This document shows, piece by piece, positions 22,671-33,430 of a DNA stretch of 64,000 nucleotides; position 1 is the stretch's first letter, and each line of letters begins with the position of its first letter. A program made the translations under genes and the position numbers. A model generated the notes under the pieces. It saw only the letters and a program-made list of their open reading frames with translations. It searched no databases and was not told the DNA's origin. Origin of the DNA: Apium graveolens (lineage: Eukaryota > Streptophyta > Magnoliopsida > Apiales > Apiaceae); contig NC_133650.1 of the NCBI RefSeq assembly GCF_009905375.1, positions 62,375,669 to 62,439,668 on the forward strand. Reading direction: 5' to 3'.

Positions 22671-23380
22671 ATTGGAATGATCACTTAACACGGATTGAGT
22701 TTTCTTACGACAATAGATCATATGTCAGTATTGAGGTATCACCTTATGAGATCCTTGAGGGAAGACAATGTCGATCTCCCTTATGTTAGGATGAAGTCGT
22801 AGAGTGCAAGATGCTCGGACCCGCAGTAGTCCAAAGGACCAGGGATATAATAGATCTAATCAGAGGACGGCTGGTAGTAACCCAAGATGGACATAAGAGG
22901 TATGCTGATTTGACTCAAAAGGACAAAGAGTATGAAATAGGGGACCTAGTAATGTTATAGGTATCCCTTGGAAAGGATTAATGAGATTTGGAAAGAAAGG
23001 AAAACTAAGCCCAAGATACCTTGGACCTTTTGAGATACTAAGGCGGATTGGGAAGTTGGCTTACGAGCTAGCCCTGCCCCCGAACCTGTAGCAAAGTTCA
23101 TAATGTGTTCTACGTATCAATGTTAAGGAAGTATAATTCGGATGCCAGATAAATAGGGGCATATGAGCGCATAGGCATGCGGCCAGACATAACCTATAGG
23201 GAGCAACCAGAAAGGGTTATAGATCGAAAAGGAACAAGTGCTTAGGAGAAGGGTTATCAAACTAGGCAGAGTGTGGTGGTAGGACCACAATGTGGGAAAA
23301 TTTACTCGAGAGTTAGAAAGTGCAATGCTAAGAGAGTATCCCTATTCATTTTCTATCTGATTCCGGGACGGAATCCTTTC
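22671..23380 (+). pseudogene. F integrase C-terminus and chromodomain
   Basis: Broken by stops and frame changes, but the Tekay-type integrase end is clear: NDHLTRIEFSYDNRSY and PYEILEGRQCRSPL (22676-22790), GKKGKLSPRYLGPFEILRRI (about 22993-23055, the GPY/F module), LAYELALPPNL and VFYVSMLRKYNSD. A chromodomain follows (about 23191-23345: YREQPERVIDRK, RRRVIKL, FTRELESAMLREYP). Chromodomains of this group are thought to bind heterochromatin marks and guide insertion. No intact protein can be made. The zinc domain and catalytic core are missing upstream. Confidence 0.85.
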
Positions 23381-23393
23381 AAGGAGGGGAGAC
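23381..23393 (+). other. F polypurine tract
   Basis: AAGGAGGGGAGAC directly before the 3' LTR. Mirrored at 55026-55038 in H. Confidence 0.85.
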
Positions 23394-26300
23394 TGTAATA
23401 ACCCCAATTTTTGGAAATTTTTGAAACCCTTATGAATAGTGATTTTGCAGATTATGCTGAATGAGAAAACTTTTTATGCCACACTATGTAGGGGTTCTGT
23501 TATTGATCTTCTGGGATATTATTAGTACTCTATGTGGTATATAAGTGTATGTAAAGATTGTCAGAATCCAATTCCGAACAATTTGATTTTTCCCGGAAAT
23601 CCACTAGATACGGAAAGAATTGAGTATAAGGTAACAGGATAAAAAGGATTTAAATAAAAGGATTATAAGAGAGGATCATAAAAGGATTAGAATGTATTGA
23701 GAAAGGTTAAGGAAACCCAAGTAATAAGATCCCGGGTATGATCCCTCAAACGATAAACGAAAGCGAAAGTTAAGCGAACCGTATAACAGATCAGTGGTCA
23801 TTAGGCAAACAATTAGAAGCTAATCAAAGGGATTAGTGGGGATGATGTCATCAAACCAATAGGAAGAGGACAAAGGAGGGAGGGTGACATCACTTGATTA
23901 TATAAGCATGACATAAGGGGAAAGAGATGTGGTTGATTTAAAACCACACAAAGTCAAGGTTAGAAAAGTAATTACCCAAAAACATTCAAAAGCAACCAAG
24001 ACAAGCAAAACAAATCACAAACACACCAAGCAAGCAAAAAAATTCATTTCCTTTCTTTTTCTTCTTGAAGCTCTCGACCCCTTTTCTTAAAAAATGAAGA
24101 TCCAAGCTCCACCACTTACTATTTGGCAAGGTATTTATCTAAGCTTCCCCATGGATAGTTACATACTTCCTATAAGTTTAAGCTTCTAATTCCAAGCCAA
24201 TATTTTTTTATAAATCAAGGAAGAAGATGGTGAATAGTACTTTTTGAAATTAATTTTTGTGTTCTTGATTTCTTTGAAAGATCAAGCTTGTAGGAGGTTA
24301 GATTAAGGCTTCCATGGGCATTCCAAGGATCTTTCATGGATTAAAAGCTTCAAGGAAAGTATAACTCTTCATGATCTTAGTCTTAAGCTTTGTTGTTTAG
24401 ATTTCCTAATGTTTAGATGATGGGTTAGTGTAATGGGTGTGTAATCATGTTTAAAGCTTGTTATGAGTAGTTTAGTTGATGAGAGACATGATTATTATGT
24501 GTTTAGAGATTGGTTGGTTTTGTGTTATTTTTGAAGTTGGAAGTCTTGGTTATTAGTTAATGAACTTAAGTAAACTCTTAGTTCATAATTGAGAAATAAG
24601 TATGAATTGGTAATATTGAGTTGTTGGGGCTGTTGTAGTATGGTATGGATGGAGTTTTGATTGTGGATTGATTGTGGGTTGAATTGGAATGGTATAAAAT
24701 TTGGGAAATCGCGTAAACATAGCCGTCATAATACCCGATTTACCATAGACTGTTTTTGTTCTTAACATCAGAACCCTTGAACTCACTGCTAGGTTTTGAC
24801 CATTACCATGTTTAGATAGTTCATGTTACGAGCTTCATTTTGATATGTGGTTCGTTTGATTCCGATGTACGGTTTAGGAGAAATGGCCGTTTTAAGTAAC
24901 GACGTTTCGCGAACAAAACATTACCCCTCGCCTTACTTTGAAACATAGGTTAAAGACCTTAAAGGACTAATTGAAGTATGAAACATTTATATAAGGTGTA
25001 ATAGGCAGTTGGCTTGCGAAAGAATCACCTTAAAACTCGTAATGGTTAATTTATTAAAAATGGGGGAGCCGAGGGTACTCGAGCGACTTAAGTAAATCGT
25101 TAAGCGCGAAAGCGAACGTTAGGACTCTAAATGGTTAAAGTCTAGTTTCTTAAGCGACCGGGGTTTAATTCCGACTTATGTTGTTGTTCATAGGTTATCG
25201 GACCCACTCTAAGCTTAAGTCTATCCGGGAGCACTCAGGCAAGTTTTCTACCCGTATAACTGTTGTTGTGATGTATGTGTGTATATGCATGATCTTGCGA
25301 TAAATGCATATTGGTTATTAGCAAATTCTTGCGATATATTGTAGCATGTGATATGGTATATATGCATGCCTGTTTCATATTCTTGATATATATATCTGTT
25401 GGTTCAAATGCTTATAGTTGCATAATACCTATGCTAGAGATAAGCGGTAATTGAGTTTACCCTTAGTATAGGGGATCAAAAGGTGAATATATTCCTAAAC
25501 CGGGAGTCGATGTTCCCGAGTATAATATATATTTTATATATATATGATTATAGTTTTTAAAACTATTAATCGAATAAGGTTTATTCGATAACTTTAACTT
25601 TATTTTATTTATTGAATATTATTTTGAATATTCATCCAAGGACTTATGACTCCTTTTATTGTATTAATTGAATATTATTTTGAATATTCATTCGAGGGCT
25701 TATGACTCAGTTTATATTATTTAATGATTATTAATTGGATATTCATTTGAGGAATGTATGACTCCTTTATTTTATTTAATGAATATTATTTATAATATTC
25801 ATTCCAGGTATTATGACTCCGCTTATTATTTAATAATATTCTTTATTTTATTAAAGAATAATGTTCGATAATCAAACTTACTTTTGATTATTCAAACAAA
25901 GATATTACTTTCGTATAAGGATATCTTTGATTATTTACTATTCATTTCAAGTATAAGTTTTCCAACTTCTACCTCAATTATTCTATATGAGAATATTATT
26001 TAAATAATAATATTTAGATATTTTCTAAATATATTGGGACTGATTTATTTTATTAAATCAGCATTACTCCAAACACTCTTTAAAGTGTTTTCGAGTCTTC
26101 AAAATGATTTTTAAAAGTTAGAGCGGATCCCAAAACTCATTTTTTTTATATTTAAGATCTTCCTTTTAAAGGGGATTTAAATACTCGCTCAAAACCTAAG
26201 GGATCCGGCTCTATGGTGTATTTTATATTCACAACAAGGTTGCAGTTTTGGTAAATGAATTGATTACTTACCCAACGTTCGGGAAGTAAGTCCATCTATC

Positions 26301-27590
26301 GAGTCGGCATAAGCAACATGGGCTCAGTGGGCGTCCATGATAGTGTAAGTGGCTCAGTGGGAGTCCATCAAATGCATAAGTGGCTGAGTGGCAGTCCAAC
26401 ATAAGGTCCTATTGCGGCCAGGGTGATGACCAGTGGGAAATTCGTCCATCTACTAGTAGAAAAGGTTACTTATTGGTATCTTCGCCTGATCAGCAAGATA
26501 TCGGGTTTATGCCACAATTCTTTTTCCCTTTCAAAAATTCATTGGATGTTACAAACTCTGTTCATACCTTACATGACAGAGGTTTTCAGGAAATGTATGA
26601 AGAAGATGTATATGTGGATATATATATATATATATCAGAACTTAATGAAGTATATCATAACTTCATTTCCTTCAAAATATTTCGAAGATTGAATCTATTC
26701 AAGTCTTATCTTGTAGTCTCATCAGTGTGATGAACTTTTGAAACTAATTATAACTTGAACGGTGGTAGTTCAAGTAGTATTCGGAAAAGATATAAGTATA
26801 TTGGAGTATCTTGTCACTTCATCTTTTAAACTTATATCTAGTAAATGATTATCTTATGCATATCAAAGACTTTCAGAAAAACGTTGAGACAAGGTTAGAT
26901 ATATGAGATCACCTTGCAACGATATTTATTTTTATACAGTTATAAACTGGAACTCTGTGTATATTATGCATGGAAGAGGACTTCCAAGATTTTGAAAAGT
27001 ATATATGTATGTATACTCAATATTTTGCGACTTCATCGCATTAAGATATCAAACTTGGTTCATTTCTTTTGACCAAGACTTTCATGAGTACTATGAGAAG
27101 GCTCATATATTGTTAATCATTATACATATTATTTTGGTGGGCTTGCTGCTCACCCTTGCTTTCTTCTTTCATCACACAACAACAGATAGAAAAGATGAAC
27201 AGGACCAAGCTCCCAATTCGCGAGCGGATAGGAAACGTTCCGCAGTTTTCTATAGGCATTGATGTCGCTGTAGCTGAGGTAGGAACTACCAATAGGCTAG
27301 GCTTCAACTTTTGATGTACCAGATTTATGTATATTTATGAATTGTAATAATGGCAAAGAAATGTAAATTTATTCAGAAACCCTTTTAAGGTGTATTGGCA
27401 TATAATTGTGGAATAAAACGACTTGTGATTATTTTTGGATATTCATCTCTGAGACTATAACTTGTGGTGTGTGTGTTTATTGTGGGGTCGCAGTACAGAG
27501 TAATCGATTATTTATTAAGATTGGGTGTTATTAAGGGAAATGGAACTCGTGACAACCCGGATCCCCGACCCCGGATTTGGGGGTGTTACA
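23394..27590 (+). repeat. F 3' LTR (4197 bp)
   Basis: Partner of 6129-10327. In the 480 bases compared by eye (9001-9480 against 26263-26742) I count four differences. No coding gene is seen. Confidence 0.95.
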
Positions 27591-27595
27591 GGAAG

Positions 27596-28704
27596 CCCAA
27601 ATAGGGGCAACTCAATCTCAGCCACAAGGGACGATTCCTTCGGCTATTCAAGGTACGAATCCCCAAGTTCAACAACTACATGCACCTGTGAACTCTCGAC
27701 CCATTGGGTAAGAGTTTTCAACTGTTGTGACCACTAACCCCCCTTATGGGATGCCCCTTCACCCTGAGGTTGGAGGAAGTGGGCATGCTGGACGGAGTGA
27801 AGCACGAGGGCGATCGCCTCCTTACATACGAGGTTTGGCTCCTATCCCTGAGGATCAGGAATTTTCTGGTCGTTACACTGAGAGAGACTCCGAATCTTCG
27901 GATAATGAAGTAGCCCCCAGAAGGAGACGTGCTGGCAAAGAGCCAATGGCCGATGGAAATCAACGTCCTCAAAGCACCCAAGGGATGAATCCCAAAGAAG
28001 TGCAGGAAAGGATCATGACTCATGAGGCTGAGATTCAAAGGCTGAGATGCGATTTGGAGGCACACCAGATCACCAGACCCCAAGTACCTCCTAGGGGGAG
28101 AAATCCTCCTCCTGTCATAGACCTGGATGGTCCGGTACAGAGAAGGGCTGTTATCCCAAGGGCTGATCCAAGCAATCTTCTTCCCCTTGGAGATCCTGAT
28201 GATCCCACTCCACCCTTCAATGAAGGAATAATGAATACCCATATCTCAAGGAAGTTCAAGATGCCAACTATCAAAGCTTATGATGGCACGGGAGATCCCG
28301 CTAATCAAGTTAGAACAATCTCTAATGCACTGCTGTTGCAGCCCGTGAATGATGCTATTAAGTGTCGGGCCTTTCCTCAAACCCTGTCGGGTATGGCTCA
28401 AAGGTGGTATAGTCGCTTGCCCCCAAACTCTATTGGGTCGTTCAGAGAATTAAGTCAGGCTTTTATTAAGCAATTCATCAGTGGGAGAGTTCATGAGAAA
28501 AGTTCAGCATCTCTTATGAGCATTGTGCAGGGAACAAATGAATCTTTGAGAGACTATCTGAATCGTTTCACAAAGGAAGCTTTAAAAGTCCCAGACCTTG
28601 ATGATAAGGTAGCCATGATAGCACTGCAACAAGGAACTAGGGATGAGTTTTTCAAGATGTCCTTAGCCAAACGCCCCCAAAAGCCTGTTGCAGCTCCAGG
28701 ATAG
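27596..28704 (+). pseudogene. E gag, capsid region
   Basis: It continues the gag frame after F and its GGAAG duplication. One in-frame TAA lies at 27709-27711; beyond it the frame is open from 27712 to 28704. An Arg/Pro-rich variable part precedes the gypsy gag capsid domain, with the motifs KFKMPTIKAYDGTGDPANQV, ALLLQPVNDAIKCRAFPQTL, AQRWYSRLPPNSIGSF and FIKQFISGRV. The TAG at the end results from a one-base frameshift near 28690, after which the next frame continues with the spacer to the zinc finger. The capsid would form the virus-like particle in the cytoplasm. Confidence 0.9.
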
Positions 28705-29293
28705 GGCAGGGAAGTACATAAAGGTGGAAGAAAGCATGAAGAAGACCGTAGTGAGTAATGAGCCCACTGGAGGCAAGAAGCGGAAAACTGATCTGGAGTA
28801 TATCGCTAAGGATAAGTATCCTAGAATCGAGCAAAACCCTGATTCAACCCCCAAGAAGGGAGGACCTGGGCAAAAGTTCACCGAGTACGCTAAGCTGAAT
28901 GCTCCTAGAAGCCAAATCTTGATGGAAATCGAGAAAGATTGAGATATTCGTTGGCCTAAGCCCCTGAAGGCTGATCCTGCCAAGCTAGACAAGAGCAAGT
29001 ATTGCAGATTTCACAAAGATGTTGGTCATGACACCGATGAGTGTAGGCAGCTGAAAGATGAAATTGAGTTCCTCATTCAAAAAGGAAGATTGAACAAATA
29101 CACTGGAGAAGGATGGGATAGGAATAACAATGGAAGGAAGAACTTTGAAGATCGTAGGAGGGACCAAGACGATCAGGGGTGGAATCCCCAGCCTAGAGGA
29201 CCGGTTATAAACATAATTTATAGAGGGCCACGACCTCGTGGGCCTGTGATAAACACAATCTTTGGAGGACCAACTGCTGCTGGATTGTCCTGA
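28688..29293 (+). pseudogene. E gag C-terminus with zinc knuckle
   Basis: Read in the frame after the slip near 28690. It passes TGA at 28940-28942 and ends at TGA 29291-29293, still in frame with the protease-RT that follows. The knuckle CRFHKDVGHDTDEC (about 29005-29046) has the Tat form in which the second ligand is His. Two near-identical copies of a short PRGPVINIIYRGP-like segment follow at about 29190-29275. The knuckle would bind the RNA genome. Confidence 0.85.
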
Positions 29294-30829
29294 AACTCCC
29301 GAAAGGCATATACTAGAGAGGTTATGCATATTGTTAGAGAAGCCCCGAAGAGGGCCAGGACAGAAGTAACATTGGCTTTTGATGATTCTGACCTAGAGGG
29401 TGTGAAATTTCCTCATGACGACCCGCTGGTCATAACGCCGATAATAGGAAATAGCCCGGTCAAGAGGGTCCTTGTGGATAATGGTGCTTCAGTGAATATC
29501 TTACTCCATGACACCTTTCTAAGGATGGGGTATAACGACTCCCAATTGACCCCAACCGACATGCTGATATATGGATTTGCGGGAGTGGAATGTCATGTGG
29601 AAGGGATAATCAAGTTGCCAACCACCATAGGTCAGGAACCAGGGCAAGCAATGCAGATGTTGGACTTTGTGTTGGTAAAGGCTAGTTCAACTTATAATGC
29701 TATCATGGGAAGAACAGGGATACATGCCTTCAATGCAGTCCCTTCTTTCTACCATTCAGTTATGAAGTTTCCTACTCAAAACGGGATTGGAGAAGAGAGA
29801 GGAGATCAAAATATTGCTAGAAGCTGTTATGTAGCCTCTTTGAGGGCAGATGGAGTTGGGGGGCAGGTTCTTCCTATTGAAGATATGGATGTCCGAGAAA
29901 ATGATGAGAAGAGAGGAAAACCAGCAGAAGACTTGGTTTCGATTCCTTTAGACCCCGAGAATCCTGAGAGGATGACTTTCATTGGAGTCACATTAGAGGA
30001 GCCCCTTAGAGGGAAGTTGGTGATATTTTTTCAAGAAAATAATGATATGTTTGTGTGGTCAGCAGCTGATATGCCAGGCATAGACCCGGAGCTGATTACT
30101 CATAAGCTAAACATAGACCCAAGCCGGAAGACAGTGAAACAAAAGAAAAGAAACTTTGCCCCGGAAGGACAAGGGGCTATAAAACAGGAAGTAGAGAAGC
30201 TCTTAGAAGCTGGTTTCATTGAGGAGATTCAATTTCCGGAATGGTTAGCAAACCCTGTAATGGTGAAGAAGGCTAATGGAAAGTGGAGGATGTGTATAGA
30301 CTTCACTGATCTGAATGATGCATGCCCTAAAGACTGTTTTCCGTTACCAAGGATTGATACTTTGATTGATGCCACTGCTGGGCATGAGATGTTGAGTTTC
30401 ATGGATGGATTTAGCGGATACAATCAAATTAAGATGCACAAGGATGACATTCCAAAGGTATCATTCATCACTGACTTTGGTGTTTATTGTTATCTTGTTA
30501 TGGCATTTGGTCTTAAGAATGCAGGAGCCACCTATCAAAGGTTGGTAAATAAAATTTTTAAGGATCTTATTGGTAAGACTATGGAAGTCTATGTTGATGA
30601 CATGTTAGTCAAGAGTCTAGTAAAGACTGATCATATAACCCATTTGAGGGAAGCTTTTGAGGTCCTGAGGTACCACAAGATGATGTTGAATCCTACAAAG
30701 TGTGCTTTCGGAGTAGGATCTGGAAAATTATTGGGATTGATGGTCTCCAAGAGAGGGAAAGAGGCTAACCCCGATAAAATAAAGGCAATCCTGGACATGG
30801 AACCACCAAAAACTATCAAGGATGTTTAG
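29294..30829 (+). pseudogene. E protease and reverse transcriptase
   Basis: The frame is open for 501 codons from 29324. The protease carries the D-N-G-A loop (VLVDNGASVNILL; Asp at about residue 52), as is common in Tat elements. RT begins near residue 265 (KRNFAPEGQGAIKQEVEKLL), with FPLPRIDTLIDATAGHEMLS, MDGFSGYNQI, FGLKNAGATYQRLV and the active-site box YVDD at 30590-30601 (about residues 423-426), all intact. TAG at 30827-30829 ends it just before the LTGRVAALGRF connection, probably a CAG-to-TAG change. RT would copy element RNA to DNA in the particle. Confidence 0.93.
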
Positions 30830-31792
30830 AAGCTCACAGGAAGGGTTGCTGCGCTGGGACGATTCATCTCCAAGTAAGGAGACAAGTCCTTATCATTCTT
30901 CAAGTCACTAAAGAATATTAAGGACTTTGTATGAAATGAGGAAAACCAGAAGGCATTCGAAGAGTTAAAGAAGTATATGGCCCAGGCCCCGTTGTTGGCC
31001 AAGCCAGCTTTGAGTGAATTTTTATTCTTGTACTTAGCCGTTTCTGAAAGTGCTTTGAGCGCTGTGTTGGTTAAGGAGGAATTGAAAATCCAGAAACCAG
31101 TAAACTATGTCAGCAAAATTCTGCATGGTGCTGAGTTGAATTATTCAACTATTGAGAAATTTGCTCTAGCCTTGGTGATGGCTTCAAGAAAGTTACGTCC
31201 CTACTTTCAGGCTCATCAAATTGAGGTGCAAACAAATCGGCCCCTGAGAAATATCATTCACAGTCCCAAGGCTAGTGGGAGGTTGATCAAGTGGGCAATA
31301 GAGCTGGGAGAATTCGACATTAAGTACAAGCCACGGACAGCAATAAAAGCCCAGGCATTAGCTGACTTCGTGGTGGAATGTACCATAGCCAACCAAGAAG
31401 TCGGGGGGCAGGAAGATACCTTACCTCAAGACAAGGAAGTTGATAATGGGGGCAAAGAGAAGGATGATAAGGAGAAAGAATATTGGGTTCTCTATTTTGA
31501 TGGAGCATCAAAAACAAACTCCAGTGGAGCAGGATTGGTTTTACAAAGCCCTGATGGGTTCTTGATTGAGTATGCCATGAAATTAGACTTCCCAACAACA
31601 AATAACGAGGCAGAATATGAAGCTCTGATAGCTGGCCTTGGCCTAGCTGGGACACTTAGAGTCAAAAACTTAAAGGTCCGTGGGGACTCGAAGCTGATCA
31701 TATCCCAGGTAAAGGGAGAATTTGAGGCAAGGGATGATACGATGGCTAAGTATGTCTGCCTAGTAAGGGCTGTGATGACCCAATTTAAATGA
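30830..31792 (+). pseudogene. E RNase H and archaeal-type RNase H (Tat hallmark)
   Basis: Same frame as the RT. After stops at about 30875 and 30930 it is open from 30977 for 271 codons. The first RNase H lacks a clear catalytic Asp (FLYLAVSESALSAVL) but keeps LNYSTIEKFALALVMA and the ADFVVECT end, as in the degenerate connection domain of Tat elements. A charged linker follows, then a second RNase H with LYFDGASKTNSSGAG, NNEAEYEALIAGL and VRGDSKLIISQVKGEF, which keeps the Asp-Glu-Asp residues of the archaeal-type enzyme. A frameshift at the end (about 31786) separates it from integrase and is compensated near 31825. Confidence 0.92.
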
Positions 31793-32614
31793 ATGCCATG
31801 TTGAGCACATTTCAAGGGAGGAAATGCTAAGGCAGATGCATTATCAAAGTTTGCTTCATCCGAGATAGAAGAAAGTTCAGGAAGTTTGTACTTCCGTGTT
31901 TTGAAGACACGAAGCATAGATGTTAAGCTTGTAGCTCCTATAGACCTGGGGACGTCATGGATAGATCCCATTAAGGCCCACATTCAAACCGGTTGGTTGC
32001 CAAACGATGCAACTGAAGCACGGAAGTTAGCTGTTCGGGGACTAAGGTACTCTTTGATAGATGGAATTCTGTACAAAAGATCTTTCGTGGTTCCTTACTT
32101 AAGGTGTCTCAGGCCCGATGAGGCACGCTTGGCTGTTGAAGAAGTGCATGAAGGTATTTGTGGGCAACACTTGGGGGGCAGGGCCTTGGCTCATAAGATA
32201 ACCCGTTTAGGTTTCTATTGGCCTGAAATGATGGCTGATGCCAAAGAATATGTGAAGAAGTATGATCATTGTCAGAAGCATGCACCTGTTGTTTGACAAC
32301 CCCCCGAGATGCCTACCTCTATCAACTCGCCCATTCCCTTTGCTATGTGGGGAATGGATATTCTGGGGCCTTTCCCCATGGCCTCGACACAAAGGAAGTT
32401 TCTGATTATAGCCATTGATTATTTCACCAAGTGGATTGAAGCCAAACCCTTGGCCAAGATCACAACTAAGCAGGTTGCACAATTCCTGTGGGAAAATATT
32501 ATGTGCCGGTATGGAATTCCCCGTATCCTAGTCACTGACAACGGAACACAATTCAACAATGAGGAATTCAAGAAGTACTCTGAAGAAAATGAAATTGAGT
32601 TACGGTTCACTTAG
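31793..32614 (+). pseudogene. E integrase, zinc domain and catalytic core start
   Basis: Back in frame by 31886. The zinc domain runs VHEGICGQHLGGRALAHKIT to KKYDHCQKHA. The first Cys of the CxxC pair is Tyr (codon TAT at 32261-32263), so the HHCC site is incomplete. TGA at about 32294-32296 probably replaces CGA. The core has the first Asp in WGMDILGPF and the second in VTDNGTQFNNEEF. At 32612-32614 a stop follows ELRFT. The stretch that should hold the catalytic Glu is missing: the next recognisable sequence belongs to codons past that Glu. Confidence 0.9.
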
Positions 32615-33153
32615 CAAATTGAATAATCCTGGATGGACTAAAGAAGAGGATCGAGAAATCAAGAAATAATTGGGTGGATAAGATACTTCCAATATTATAG
32701 GCCTATAGGACTACCTGTAGAGTCACGACTGGAGCAACTCCCCTCATGTTGGCATATGGGGCAGAAGCAGTTGTTCCCGTGGAGATATCACATTCCTCTC
32801 CGAGGATTCAAGCTTTTAATGCTTAGGAAAATGAGGGAGGACAAAGGTTGGCTCTGGACTTAATTGATGAAGTGCGAGATGAGGCACATGCAAAGATAGT
32901 AGAATATCAGAAAAAGGCTTCATTCTACTACAACCTAAGGGTTAAAGAAAGGTTTTTCAAACAAGGTAACCTAGCCTTGAGGAAGATAGAAGCTTCTGGT
33001 GTAGGACATAAAGGGAAGCTTGCCCCGAATTGGGAAGGGCCATACAAAGTCAAGAGTGTTCAAGGTAGAGGAACCTACAAGCTGGAGACTATGGATGGTT
33101 TTGAAGTCCCAAGAACTTGGCATGCACAAAACCTGAAGGTATACTATGTGTAG
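32615..33153 (+). pseudogene. E integrase C-terminus
   Basis: After a deletion and a frame change, degraded codons with stops run to about 32847. The frame from 32848 is then open for 101 codons (ALDLIDEVRDEAHAKIVEYQ, NWEGPYKVKSVQGRGTYKL, PRTWHAQNLKVYYV) and ends at TAG 33151-33153. WEGPYKV is the GPY/F-type motif of gypsy integrases, thought to help in multimerisation and DNA contact. The gag-pol polyprotein ends here. Confidence 0.88.
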
Positions 33154-33430
33154 GGCAACTGAATACGATTCTCACTTGTCAAGATGACGAGTAAGTTGAA
33201 AAGAACCTTGGAGCTTTGCTTGCTTAGGATTTATATGTTCTATTTTGAAGTTTATTAAGACTTGTGTAAGGGACGAATCCCAAACAATTTATGAAAATTC
33301 ATAAAGTTTTCGAAATATGTTTAAATGTCTATGGCCAGGAAAGTAAAACTAAATGCATGAAGTGCAAGCATAAAATCCGATAAATAAAGTAGATCAAATA
33401 AATATTACAAGAGTTTGATAAATAAAGTCT
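33154..33430 (+). other. E region between pol and the antisense gene
   Basis: A 277-base spacer between two convergent genes, AT-rich and without coding signs. It would hold the 3' end of the antisense transcript. Confidence 0.5.

Larger units (their letters stand above)
6129..27590 (+). mobile_element. Element F: Tekay/Del-type Ty3/gypsy element with 4.2-kb LTRs, non-autonomous, carrying G
   Basis: LTRs start TGTAATAACCCC and end GGGTGTTACA. A tRNA-Met primer site follows the 5' LTR and a polypurine tract precedes the 3' LTR. Without G the element is about 13.95 kb, of which 8.4 kb is LTR. The 5.6-kb internal region holds only broken pieces in an odd order: RT-RNase H end, integrase linker, gag piece, unrecognised DNA, integrase C-terminus with chromodomain. 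Element H has the same order and shares stops, so the whole family is probably defective and mobilised in trans. The LTRs differ at about 1% by eye. Confidence 0.93.

Noticed and set aside
27718..28242. 174-codon minus-strand ORF
   Set aside because: It is antisense to the well-supported gag of E and has no motifs.
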